Below, one piece after another: positions 22,681 through 29,398 of a DNA stretch of 35,094 nucleotides; positions within the stretch are counted from its first letter, which is position 1, and every line of letters starts with the position of its first letter. The position numbers and the translations under genes were made by a program. The stretch is from Deltaproteobacteria bacterium. Lineage in GTDB: Bacteria > Desulfobacterota > GWC2-55-46. The stretch spans positions 1-35,094 of the forward strand of contig JAKAIQ010000001.1 of NCBI GenBank assembly GCA_021825035.1, read 5' to 3'. The notes beneath the pieces were generated by a model. It did not search any database. It saw only the letters and a list, made by a program, of their open reading frames with translations, and had not been told where the DNA came from.

Positions 22681-24714
22681 TCAGTTTTTTACGGTTGAAA
22701 AATCGCGGCCAGCCGTCATGTTACCGGCCGCATCTGTCTCCGCCGGTTTAGCGGGCGGCGCTGCCTGGCCCTGTTGCGCAGCGTTCAGGTCGCCCTTGAG
22801 TATCCGGCTTGGGTCGCTGCCCTCTTCCTTCAGCATGTCCTCTAAGTCGTTCTTGCGGCCCTCCATTCCGGTTATCTGTAAGTCGGTCGGGTTGTTCATC
22901 CCGGCTATGCGCTCCTGTCTGCGCCTGAGCTTGAGTTCCTTGGCAACGAGCGAATGTATGCCCTTGACCGTGACCTTCGCGACGGTCTTGATGGACTCGT
23001 CCTCGTCGAACAGCATGTTGTGGTTGTAGAGTCTGGCTATCGCCGGAGCTATTAGATTTGCCTCGATGTTGTCTACGTGAAGCTGGATGCGCAGGTTCTT
23101 GGCCGTCTCCGCGATAGATGCGCCGCCGAGCGTCGGGTTCGAGTCTGGGGCGGTTGGGTTAGGTATCCCGGCATCCATGTAAGCCTTCCCCTCGAACTTG
23201 TCGTAGACGGCCATCAGCGGGTCCGCCTTCATCGGGATGTCGTTGAACTTGACGGCGAAGCCTTTGCTCATCTGGTCGCTCGTGGACACTACCGGTGCCC
23301 ACGGCTCGGGCTGCCAGTTGCTCGCGTTCGGTACGCGGTCATAGTCCACCTCCGGGATCGGGCCGGACGCTATCTCTATGTTCCGGCGCAGGTCCAGGAA
23401 GGCATCGCAGCAGAGCATCTGCGGTGCGCGTATCTGCTCGCACAGGCTCAGGTACCAGAACTGACCGGGCTCCATGCCGTAACCCGTGGCAGAGTATGGA
23501 TGCTCACCAAGCGGGTTCGGGTTGAGAACGCAGCGGATGACGTGCCGGCCGATAAGCCACGCCTCTACCTCGTATTCGATGTCAGGATCCGGTATCCGCT
23601 TCTCGTCCAGGCCGTATTCTATAAGCAGGCTGCCGGGCACCGAGCCCCAGTAGTTGAGTGCGTCGATGAGCGGGTCTTTCTGCTCGGCGGTAGGCTCGAC
23701 CTCTTTCGTAATGGCGGCCACGTCGGACGTGATGGTCTGCGTAACCCATCCCTCAAGCCCGCCCTGGTCATACTCGGAAAGAACCGCCCGAATCTCTTTG
23801 TCGTTGTAACCCGGAAGGCCAAGGAACTTGTTTATGTCCGCGCGGGAGAAGCGGTAGAAATCTATCAGCCCGCCCTTCCTGATGTCCGTAGTCCCGACGA
23901 GCGGGTATATGTTCTCGGGTGGACGGCGCTCGAAAATCACCCGGCGCTCAATGCCAGCCTTCATAACGTACTTGCCGCCCTTGCCGCGTACCCAGGAAAG
24001 AGACTTTTCGTTCCTAAGAACCGGGCCTTTAAGTACCGAGATCACGTTCCGGCAGTAATCGACGATGCACTCGTTTAGCGCGGCCGGACCGCCGCCCTCG
24101 TCCCACTGCGTCCGTATCTTCTTGTCCATCCCCTCGACTCGGCCCTTGGCCTCTTCTTTCAAGAGCACCTGAGCATGGTTGCGGGCCTCGGTCATCTTGA
24201 GCGCGAGTGCCTGCCCCAGGGCCGATTCATCAACCGGCTGCCCGGCGGCGGCCATCGGGGCCACCACTTCTCGGACGGTCTGGTTGAATACGTTGACCGT
24301 AATCTCCTGCTCGATGTCAGGCGGCAGGTCCGGCTTTGGCTCGACATCCAGCGTCCAGGGCGGGTCGTTCTGTTCGAGGATCGCCCGTATCTTCGACTGG
24401 AGCGTGGTGGACACGCTGTTCGTAATCATCGGGTACAACTTGCTGCCGCCCGGCATCTTGGCAATTGCTGCGAGCTTTTCCGGGTCATACAGGCCCCGCC
24501 ACTGCCGGAGGTTGCGGAGCATCTGGGCGTCTATGCGCTCGGCGCGGGCATCTCTGGCTGCCTGCCAGTCGCTTCGGATAAGGTCGGCGAGCCGGGACGT
24601 TACCTCGGTACCATCGACCTCTCCCTCGGCAACTTTTAGCGCGGAATCGAGTTCGTCCACGGTCATAAGCGCTTCCGAGTCGGACTTCTTTTTGCCCATC
24701 AAGCCAGTCGCCAT
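22681..24714 (-). CDS. Portal protein
   Basis: I place the start at ATG 24714, because GGAGCGAGC precedes it; the upstream ATG at 24753 lies inside the terminator hairpin. The product is 677 residues. Recognisable portal blocks: N-terminal helical region, EGMDKKIRTQWDEGGGPAAL, VIFERRPPENIYPLVGT, RFSRADINKFLGLPGYNDKE, VLNPNPLGEHPYSATGYGME, PDSNPTLGGASIAETAKNLR. The C-terminal helices are charged (LKLRRRQERI, GRKNDLEDMLKEEGSDPSRI). Length of about 680-700 fits podovirus portals. The portal forms the dodecameric DNA gate at a unique capsid vertex. It is followed by the scaffold and capsid genes. Confidence 0.88.
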   Translation of the reverse strand: MATGLMGKKKSDSEALMTVDELDSALKVAEGEVDGTEVTSRLADLIRSDWQAARDARAERIDAQMLRNLRQWRGLYDPEKLAAIAKMPGGSKLYPMITNSVSTTLQSKIRAILEQNDPPWTLDVEPKPDLPPDIEQEITVNVFNQTVREVVAPMAAAGQPVDESALGQALALKMTEARNHAQVLLKEEAKGRVEGMDKKIRTQWDEGGGPAALNECIVDYCRNVISVLKGPVLRNEKSLSWVRGKGGKYVMKAGIERRVIFERRPPENIYPLVGTTDIRKGGLIDFYRFSRADINKFLGLPGYNDKEIRAVLSEYDQGGLEGWVTQTITSDVAAITKEVEPTAEQKDPLIDALNYWGSVPGSLLIEYGLDEKRIPDPDIEYEVEAWLIGRHVIRCVLNPNPLGEHPYSATGYGMEPGQFWYLSLCEQIRAPQMLCCDAFLDLRRNIEIASGPIPEVDYDRVPNASNWQPEPWAPVVSTSDQMSKGFAVKFNDIPMKADPLMAVYDKFEGKAYMDAGIPNPTAPDSNPTLGGASIAETAKNLRIQLHVDNIEANLIAPAIARLYNHNMLFDEDESIKTVAKVTVKGIHSLVAKELKLRRRQERIAGMNNPTDLQITGMEGRKNDLEDMLKEEGSDPSRILKGDLNAAQQGQAAPPAKPAETDAAGNMTAGRDFSTVKN

Positions 24715-24730
24715 GCTCGCTCCGGGATGA

Positions 24731-24770
24731 AAATAAAAAGGCCCGGCTCCCATTTATGGGAATCGGGCCT
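24731..24770 (-). terminator. Rho-independent terminator upstream of portal
   Basis: On the minus strand a 13-bp stem (arms within 24740-24770, one mismatch, short loop) is followed directly by TTTTTATTTT at 24739-24730. This is a textbook intrinsic terminator. It lies only about 17 bp before the portal start, so it ends or attenuates transcription arriving from the terminase block. It may be part of a regulated leader with the structured element at 24832-24934. Confidence 0.85.
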
Positions 24771-24831
24771 CGGTATTTCACGATTAGCCAGTATTAAGTT
24801 TTTAGTGCCGCCTGCGTTTACGGTTTTTATG

Positions 24832-24934
24832 CGGCATGGCTCAGGTCGCTACCACTCACTCTTTTCATCGTGCAGCAATTTCATCCGTCGTGGATGCGCT
24901 TTGACGCTATCGTGGCCCCTCAGTGACCATGCCG
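24832..24934 (-). ncRNA. Structured intergenic RNA candidate
   Basis: A roughly 170-bp gap before the portal (24771-24939) has no convincing ORF. It holds a perfect 8-bp inverted repeat, CGGCATGG and CCATGCCG (24832-24839 with 24927-24934), closing a 103-nt domain. Inside it on the minus strand lie a CATCC-ACGAC-GGATG hairpin and further short complementary pieces (GGTC/GACC, TCACT/AGTGA). The strong terminator follows about 60 nt downstream. The arrangement resembles a structured RNA or leader plus terminator. Short reading frames across it contain in-frame stops. Identity unknown. Confidence 0.4.
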
Positions 24935-24939
24935 AAATA

Positions 24940-25077
24940 TTAGAGCTCGCTTACCTGATAACTTCTCTCCGCCTTGAATTTTAAAGGCACGCCGTTCGCC
25001 ACATGAATCGTCAGCGTACCGTTCCAGCCAGGTATAAAAAACTTCTTACTAAGAAAAGCAAAAAGTTTGTCGGCCAT
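24940..25077 (-). CDS. Small phage protein (45 aa)
   Basis: A 45-codon ORF, ATG at 25077, TAA at 24940-24942. The N-terminus is basic and aromatic (MADKLFAFLSKKFFIPGWNG), followed by a beta-type TLTIHVANGVPLKFKAERSY and VSEL. The ATG directly follows the stop of the (frameshifted) zinc-ribbon gene, as in an operon. Lies in the terminase-portal gap. Function unknown. Confidence 0.6.
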   Translation of the reverse strand: MADKLFAFLSKKFFIPGWNGTLTIHVANGVPLKFKAERSYQVSEL

Positions 25078-25172
25078 TTACTCAGCCCACGGCCTTTCCT
25101 GCTCGGTTAATTCGCCCCCGCAAAGCGGGCACTCGTCATGTTCTTGCCGCAAGACTTGCAGGTGTAAGTCAT
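25078..25172 (-). pseudogene. Small zinc-ribbon gene with a -1 frameshift
   Basis: From ATG at 25172 (GGAG five bases ahead) the frame reads MTYTCKSCGK with one CxxC. The second knuckle and tail (HDECPLCGGELTEQERPWAE) are in the -1 frame and end at TAA 25078-25080, exactly at the ATG of the next gene. One missing base within AAGAAC would restore a complete 31-residue zinc ribbon. It is the second single-base disruption found in a tiny gene here (compare 730-932), which may point to sequence errors. Recoding is not excluded. Confidence 0.65.
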
Positions 25173-25206
25173 GGTGCTCCGTTTCATAATAAGAGTGCCA
25201 CATCTG

Positions 25207-25548
25207 TCAAGCTCCAAAAGGGAGCGCGGTCTGCCGAGGGTCTATTTCCCTGATTTCTCTGCCGTTTTCCTTTGCTTCCTGGATGATGGACATCTTCTCG
25301 TAAATCGTCTCTGGACGCATTAACTCCCTGAGTCTTCCGGAAAGAGCCTTTGCCTTGCCAGTCAGAATCTCCTCCGCCTCAAGGTCGCCAGAGCCGTAAT
25401 GGACCTTTGCTCCGCCGCAGGAAGTGCTTGGGGCAAACGTGTAGTAGCTGTCCCCCAGGTCAACCGCCGCCCGGAGCGCCCGCCTCAATACCTCTATCTC
25501 GTCGCAAGAAAGGTCTACGAGCAATCCGCCTCCTTTAATATCTGCCAC
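25207..25548 (-). CDS. Phage protein between terminase and portal
   Basis: A 113-residue product, start GTG at 25548. A TTG at 25524 with a better AAAGGAGG site may be the true start. The N-terminal half contains a helix (LSCDEIEVLRRALRAAVDLG) and the C-terminal half is charged (EMxxIIQEAKENGREIREID), with a conserved-looking STSCGGAKVHYGSGDLEAEE. Located 114 bp after terminase. It may be a head-assembly accessory; family not recognised. Confidence 0.6.
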   Translation of the reverse strand: MADIKGGGLLVDLSCDEIEVLRRALRAAVDLGDSYYTFAPSTSCGGAKVHYGSGDLEAEEILTGKAKALSGRLRELMRPETIYEKMSIIQEAKENGREIREIDPRQTALPFGA

Positions 25549-25569
25549 ACCTTTATTCGCCGGGTTAAA

Positions 25570-25589
25570 GGGCCGTCAGGTACCGGCCC
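25570..25589 (-). terminator. Weak hairpin after terminase start-side gap
   Basis: GGGCCG and CGGCCC arms (6-bp stem, 8-nt loop) on the minus strand are followed by only TTTAA. It could be a weak terminator or a processing site between large terminase and the 113-codon gene. The short U-tract makes termination doubtful. Confidence 0.3.
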
Positions 25590-25661
25590 CGCTCCCGGCT
25601 ATCTCAGTCCTCCGGCCCCATTCTTTAGCGCGCGCATTCAAACGGCGGGGAAAACTGAAAA

Positions 25662-27263
25662 TTAATCTGTCAGAACTCCAAACGTGCCGCGAGGCTCATT
25701 CAATCCCCTTGCAACTTCCCCGCGGGACCGCTTCACCGGGAACAATCTGGTCGCAACATATTGCAGACTGTCTTGTATGTCGGTGTATTTAGCGCCCGCC
25801 CCAGTCTTGTCGGGTGCATCCGCATACGTACCGCTATGCCCTCTCTCCGGGAAGGCGTATCCTCCCTCGAACCCATCTATCAGTCGGACGCAGGACGGGT
25901 CCACGAGAAAGGCGGGGTCGTCCTGGTTTATCATTCGAGGCTTCTTCCCTATTACGTTGCCCTTCTTGTCCAATTCAACATACCCGAGCCTGTTCGCCAC
26001 GCTCTCCCGCCGTATCTTGAACGTCTGTATCCCGTCCTCGATTGTAATAACCCGGTTATAATCACGCGCCTTGCCGGAAATATAATCGGCAGGACTCTTC
26101 TTATTGCTATCCCTATTCTTGCCAGCCGGGTCACCAATGTGGCGGTACGTACATCCTTCCGGGAGGTTGGCATCGCACCAAAGGATCAACGTTTCAGTAG
26201 CCGAAGTTATGCCCTCATCAAAGAAGGTGAACTCCTTGAAAACACACCACTGTCCGATGTTGTTTATGTAACTCAATGAGATGGCTGGGTGAAGACCCGT
26301 ATTATCCCATCCAACGATAATCTGCACCTTGCGTTCAGGCAAGAGCGAATAAGGAGATACGTGTATCCGACGGTCAAACTCCGGGTAAACCTGCTGCCCA
26401 CGAATGGTCACGCCCCATTCGCCACGCACCAGGGTCTGGAGCAGGTCCGGCCTGTCGGCGTAGTCCTTTTCAAGGTCTGAGTAGTAGTCAGGAGATAAGT
26501 TGTGGGCGTTCTCGGCCTGCCCCTGTTCGTAGATAGCGTATCCGTCTATTGGATTGGCCACGAAGTCTCGGTACAGCCAATGCTCGCGGTCTGGGTAGTT
26601 GGATGTTAGCTCGGTCTGTGGAGGCGTCAGGTACGGTGTGAATTTCTCCTCGTCAACCAGGTGCCTGTATCTATCGGGGTCAAAACCGCGCCACCCATCT
26701 CGCTCGAACTGCACCCAATCCTTCAGGGAAAGATAATAGCGCGGGTCGGATTTGTCGTATATCTTCTGTGAAGGAAAGCGCTTTGTCCTACCAAGGACTC
26801 CCTTGAAAACACTATTTCCTATCTCACGCGCCTCTTCTATCCATGCGCCGGTAAGCTCCAGCGAAAGAAGATTGCGCACATCCTTGTCATCATCCAGGCC
26901 CCGGAACATTATCTCTATCTCCCGGTCCTCTATCTTCATCAGGTATATGCGCTGCGTTTCCTTGTAAACTCCGAAAATGGACGGAGGATACCAGTCCAGA
27001 AAAGTCTTAATGACCGTATCCTTCAGCATCGGTATAGTATTTCTGACTATGGCGAACCTGGAACGCCTGATTCCCTCCCTGTCAGGCTTTATGCGCTTCG
27101 ACTGGAGCATTACCATGTCATAGCCAGCACTCGTTGTCTTCCCGGTTCCGAATACGCCTATAAGGAACTTCACGCGGCTCCTGATGTCAGCATGAAACTT
27201 TAGCGCAACGGGACCGCAGTTGTATTTTAAGACGTATGGCTTCGGCTTTCTCGAAGGTGCCAT
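25662..27263 (-). CDS. terL: Terminase large subunit
   Basis: A 533-residue two-domain motor. ATPase: Walker A GVFGTGKTT (36-44) and a Walker B-type strand LELTGAWIEEA (135-145, catalytic Glu in the EE). Nuclease (RNase H-like): GWDNTG (about 317), HIGDPAG (about 368) and YTDIQDSLQY (about 503) supply the metal-binding acidic residues. The enzyme packages DNA into the prohead and cuts it. Size is normal. The small terminase is about 1 kb upstream, separated by the HEVIH gene and the DnaA-box region, which is an unusual spacing. Confidence 0.95.
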   Translation of the reverse strand: MAPSRKPKPYVLKYNCGPVALKFHADIRSRVKFLIGVFGTGKTTSAGYDMVMLQSKRIKPDREGIRRSRFAIVRNTIPMLKDTVIKTFLDWYPPSIFGVYKETQRIYLMKIEDREIEIMFRGLDDDKDVRNLLSLELTGAWIEEAREIGNSVFKGVLGRTKRFPSQKIYDKSDPRYYLSLKDWVQFERDGWRGFDPDRYRHLVDEEKFTPYLTPPQTELTSNYPDREHWLYRDFVANPIDGYAIYEQGQAENAHNLSPDYYSDLEKDYADRPDLLQTLVRGEWGVTIRGQQVYPEFDRRIHVSPYSLLPERKVQIIVGWDNTGLHPAISLSYINNIGQWCVFKEFTFFDEGITSATETLILWCDANLPEGCTYRHIGDPAGKNRDSNKKSPADYISGKARDYNRVITIEDGIQTFKIRRESVANRLGYVELDKKGNVIGKKPRMINQDDPAFLVDPSCVRLIDGFEGGYAFPERGHSGTYADAPDKTGAGAKYTDIQDSLQYVATRLFPVKRSRGEVARGLNEPRGTFGVLTD

Positions 27264-27279
27264 TACTTATCCCTCGGAA

Positions 27280-27630
27280 TCATAAAAGCTTGCAAAGGTG
27301 CTCTACTGTTTCCTCGTTTGCCTGCTCAATCTCGTCCTCTATGGCATAACGAGAATTGCCAATAATGTAAAGCCTGCCAGTCAAAAGGTGGATAACCTCA
27401 TGTTTAGCCGTATGGTCAAGCTCTGCCTCAGTAATCGGGTGCTTCCCCCATTTGTCGGAAAGGTGAATCGACGCCTGAGCACCCTTGTAATGGAATCGGC
27501 AACAAGCCTTAGAACCCTCCAGCGAATCGCCGTGAATAATGCTTATCCCCCACGCGGTTATCTTGAACTTCTCGATATAGTGCAGGCACCGCTCTCGGAA
27601 ATAATAGAAGTCCTTTTTGCTCGTCTTCAT
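27280..27630 (-). CDS. HEVIH putative zinc metallopeptidase
   Basis: A 116-residue protein with H77-E-V-I-H81 inside DHTAKHEVIHLLTGRL, followed by acidic residues (AIEDEIEQANEETVEHL) that could give the third zinc ligand. The layout is like small SprT- or zincin-like phage proteins; known relatives cleave or bind proteins using a single zinc. The gene is 17 bp upstream of terL, so it may act in packaging or maturation, but no substrate can be named. A short leader ORF overlaps its start. The HExxH motif is clear; peptidase activity is inferred. Confidence 0.75.
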   Translation of the reverse strand: MKTSKKDFYYFRERCLHYIEKFKITAWGISIIHGDSLEGSKACCRFHYKGAQASIHLSDKWGKHPITEAELDHTAKHEVIHLLTGRLYIIGNSRYAIEDEIEQANEETVEHLCKLL

Positions 27631-27668
27631 TCCGCACCCCAGGCCAAGTGGTAAACCGGTTCGAACAT
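27627..27668 (-). CDS. Possible 13-residue leader peptide
   Basis: ATG at 27668, reading MFEPVYHLAWGAE and a stop that overlaps the ATG of the HEVIH gene (ATGA). AGGA-type sequence lies shortly upstream. The arrangement would permit translational coupling or attenuation, but the peptide may be fortuitous. Nothing else supports it. Confidence 0.25.
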   Translation of the reverse strand: MFEPVYHLAWGAE

Positions 27669-27840
27669 ATCAATCCTATTCCTACCATTGAAATCTCAGC
27701 CAAAATAAATTATCTCCAAAAACCCTTTGGCTAAAAAATTCCCCCCCAAAAAAAATCTGGACACCACCCCTAAAAAATATGGCCACACTTTCCGAGACAG
27801 GGAGATTATACGATATTCATCGCCGCCTTGCCCCGCCTAT

Positions 27841-27863
27841 GGGAGGGGTGGTGGGGGGTGGGG
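27841..27863 (+). repeat. G-rich tract with quadruplex potential
   Basis: Plus-strand run with four G-blocks of 3, 4, 6 and 4 separated by A, TGGT and T. It meets the usual quadruplex pattern. It lies at one edge of the DnaA-box region, within the gene-poor 27.7-28.1 kb gap, and next to an A-rich stretch. Could form a quadruplex or be a protein-binding GC element. Confidence 0.5.
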
Positions 27864-27905
27864 TAGCCCTCCCACCTCTACCCATGCCCCAAATAGTCCC
27901 CCACG

Positions 27906-28172
27906 TTATCCAAAATACCCTTGTGGATAACTTTGCCTGTGGATAACTTGCCATTCCTATTAAGAGTTCCACGGTTTTCAATCCGCGAGTCGGCTTGCGA
28001 TTCAATGGCTTACAAGCAATGTTCCACGAGAGTTGACATAATACATGTTATGTGACTGCCGTTTATTTTCCTTTTGCTTTACAATGGGTTGATTGTTTGA
28101 GGTGTACCGCTTACCGCTCCCTGTGGATAACAATAAGCGCGTTTTGCCTCTATCTCGTCCGGGTTATCCACA
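27906..28172. other. DnaA-box cluster, candidate replication origin
   Basis: The 410-bp gap (27669-28078) and its border hold four exact TTATCCACA boxes: 27922-27930, 27938-27946, 28122-28130 (all as TGTGGATAA on plus) and 28164-28172 (forward). A near match TTATCCAAA is at 27906-27914. Two boxes are 16 bp apart. An A-rich stretch, a G-rich tract and a palindrome are in the same area. Two boxes lie inside the 28079-28285 gene. The density is far above chance, so this may be a DnaA-dependent origin or DnaA-titrating site. No initiator gene is seen in the window. Confidence 0.6.
28036..28053. promoter_or_regulatory. Palindromic operator-like site
   Basis: ACATAA and TTATGT arms with a 6-bp centre, overlapping TTGACA at 28033-28038. 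No suitable -10 follows on the plus strand, so it is best seen as a possible protein-binding site within the DnaA-box area. Confidence 0.35.
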
Positions 28173-28285
28173 GGCACCCTGGGTATCCAGCACCTCAGCC
28201 CGTTGGCGACAGTGCAGGCTATGCGTTTATTGCAGTCCTCAGTCCCGCTCTTGCGGCAGGTGTTGCATTCTCGATGTATTGTCAT
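28079..28285 (-). CDS. Small Cys-rich protein downstream of small terminase
   Basis: A 68-residue product, chosen from ATG 28285, overlapping the 3' end of the small terminase. Cysteines at 7, 10, 18, 24 and 32 (CNTC, DCNK, ACTV, RCW) suggest zinc binding, and a further Cys is in RAYCYPQG. Its coding sequence contains two of the DnaA boxes. The Shine-Dalgarno is weak, which lowers certainty, but the Cys spacing is unlikely by chance. Function unknown. Confidence 0.5.
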   Translation of the reverse strand: MTIHRECNTCRKSGTEDCNKRIACTVANGLRCWIPRVPVDNPDEIEAKRAYCYPQGAVSGTPQTINPL

Positions 28286-28760
28286 TTGTGATGTCGATTG
28301 GATCATCTACGTTTGAGACCACGGCTACTCCGCCGGTATGCTCGACCTCTACCCTGTCGGCGGGGTAGTCGCCGCATAATTTTGCGAGTTCCTTTGCCGC
28401 TGCAAGTTGCAACTGCCCGTCATCATAGATTTTTTCGTCCGTTATGATGCCTTTATCGGTAGCAGTTACTACTTTTTTTGCATCCGTGAGGGCTACAAAT
28501 TTGGCGATACGCATGCCCTCTGGCATACCGAGTTGGGCGGCTAATCGCTGATTCCGCCTCCTGATGTCCTCAATCGTTCCGTTTTCTCGCAGTTCCCTCG
28601 CGATTTGATAAGCTGTTGATTTTGTTGAGCCGTCTGAGTACCCTGCAAGAGGCGCAGCTTCGGAGACTGGCAATCCTTGGGCGAGTAATTTTGCGAATTC
28701 TCTACGATTTTTATTAAGGGGTCTTTTTTTTAGGCGGGGTTGTTTAGGCTGGTTTTTCAC
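28239..28760 (-). CDS. terS: Terminase small subunit
   Basis: A 173-residue protein starting at GTG (28758-28760) with AAGGAG six bases ahead. The N-terminus is basic (PRLKKRPLNKNRREF). A helix-turn-helix type segment follows (FAKLLAQGLPVSEAAPLAGYSDGSTKSTAYQI) as in DNA-recognition domains of small terminases. Then a helical/charged oligomerisation part (RELRENGTIEDIRRRNQRLA) and an acidic tail near the end. It would recognise the packaging site and hand DNA to the large subunit. Position upstream of terL supports it. Confidence 0.85.
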   Translation of the reverse strand: MKNQPKQPRLKKRPLNKNRREFAKLLAQGLPVSEAAPLAGYSDGSTKSTAYQIARELRENGTIEDIRRRNQRLAAQLGMPEGMRIAKFVALTDAKKVVTATDKGIITDEKIYDDGQLQLAAAKELAKLCGDYPADRVEVEHTGGVAVVSNVDDPIDITNDNTSRMQHLPQERD

Positions 28761-28845
28761 CGTGTTCTCCTTTCGGCGTAACTTTTTGAGTTTTACCCCA
28801 AACGAAGAGGAATCTCAAGAGGTTTTTCGCAGGTTATGTATTTTC

Positions 28846-28889
28846 ATACTCCCTACATACTCCCTACATACTCCCTACATACTCCCTAT
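28846..28889 (+). repeat. Four tandem 11-bp repeats ending in a palindrome
   Basis: Four copies of ATACTCCCTAC (last copy ends in T), 28846-28889. The end merges into a perfect 14-bp palindrome, CTCCCTATAGGGAG, at 28882-28895. The repeat is next to the (GGGTAA)n tract. It lies upstream of the small terminase gene. Phase-locked repeats may be operator or packaging-site (cos/pac) elements recognised by TerS. Confidence 0.85.
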
Positions 28890-29110
28890 AGGGAGATATA
28901 GAAGGGTAAGGGTAAGGGTAAGGGTAAGGGTAAGGGTAAGGGTAAGGGTAAGGGTAGAGAGAGTATGAGAGAGAAGGGGAGTTCCGCCTCTCGTTTTGCC
29001 AGATAATCTTTTGCTGTCAATTTCTTCTCGTGAAGCCCTTTATTTTCAACAATCCCGTTTTTAAGGCATCTACTTTGCCCGCTGTTGCGTTTTTGCCCTC
29101 TACCCGCCAC
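28886..29110 (-). CDS. Small protein ending in a Leu-Pro repeat tail
   Basis: Start GTG at 29110 (no ATG in frame; the ribosome site is weak). A 74-residue product with a basic N-terminal half (GRGQKRNSGQSRCLKNGIVE, KLTAKDYLAKREAELPF) and a C-terminal LPLPLP tail. The tail is encoded by the hexanucleotide tract, so the gene length changes with copy number in steps of 2 codons. It lies upstream of the small terminase. The first half looks coding; whether the repeat tail is functional is unclear. Function unknown. Confidence 0.4.
   Translation of the reverse strand: MAGRGQKRNSGQSRCLKNGIVENKGLHEKKLTAKDYLAKREAELPFSLILSLPLPLPLPLPLPLPLPLPFYISL
28902..28956 (+). repeat. Hexanucleotide repeat (GGGTAA)9
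   Basis: Nine copies of GGGTA(A), 28904-28956, with 6-bp spacing. On the minus strand it encodes Leu-Pro pairs at the C-terminus of the 28886-29110 gene. The G-blocks could form a quadruplex, and the number of copies could vary by slippage. Adjacent to the 11-bp tandem repeats. Confidence 0.95.
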
Positions 29111-29209
29111 TCCGCCATTCTTTTATTGCCGTTTGTCCAGCCTTGCCTCTCCTGCTTCGCCAGGGATGTATTTCCATCGGCTTGGAGAGATGTCAATTAC
29201 CCCGGCGTC

Positions 29210-29398
29210 TTAGGTATTAAAAAAGGCCCCGTCGCCGGGGCCTGAAAGGTAAGGAATGGTTATTGCGCGCACACCATCGAGTATCAGCTCGCGCAGGGAT
29301 TGCCCCCGCTCGCGGGCCACGCGCTGAGCGTCGGCCCACAGGTCGGCGGGGAGGTACGGGCCTGAGGGAATAGGTTACGCGATCGTAGATTTATCCAT
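29210..29398 (-). pseudogene. Stop-interrupted RHH-like paralogue ending in a terminator
   Basis: Starts with ATG at 29398, overlapping the end of the previous gene. The frame carries MDKSTIA, TAA, then LPADLWADAQRVARERGQSL, RELILDGVRAI, a close copy of the C-terminal part of the 29391-29702 protein (IPADLWADAQRMARKRRQSL). The in-frame stop breaks it, and its end runs into a terminator (29218-29243). It looks like a duplicated C-terminal domain that lost its N-terminal zinc ribbon. Read-through or internal start is possible but unsupported. Confidence 0.6.
29218..29243 (-). terminator. Rho-independent terminator
   Basis: On the minus strand a 7-bp GC stem (GGCCCCG and CGGGGCC, 4-nt loop) followed by TTTTTTAAT. 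This ends transcription from the zinc-ribbon operon before the small terminase, so the terminase block probably has its own promoter or relies on antitermination. Confidence 0.85.

Noticed and set aside
24771..24930. Protein gene in the terminase-portal gap
   Set aside because: Frames across the gap contain stops within 11-30 codons; an attractive C-terminal run is joined to its start only across a TAG and overlaps the terminator.
24832..24934. HDV-like ribozyme
   Set aside because: Only a short CGGCATGGTC string resembles the HDV 5' end. The required nested pseudoknot pairing does not fit.
28033..28061. Rightward sigma70 promoter from TTGACA
   Set aside because: No -10 hexamer lies 16-18 bp downstream (CTGCCG), so only a binding-site call was kept.
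28846..28956. CRISPR-like array
   Set aside because: The 11-bp and 6-bp units are contiguous tandem repeats without unique spacers, and no Cas genes are near.
28902..28956. Telomere-like end of a linear phage chromosome
   Set aside because: The tract is internal, with coding on both sides, and is only nine copies. The GGGTAA order also differs from the common telomere repeat.
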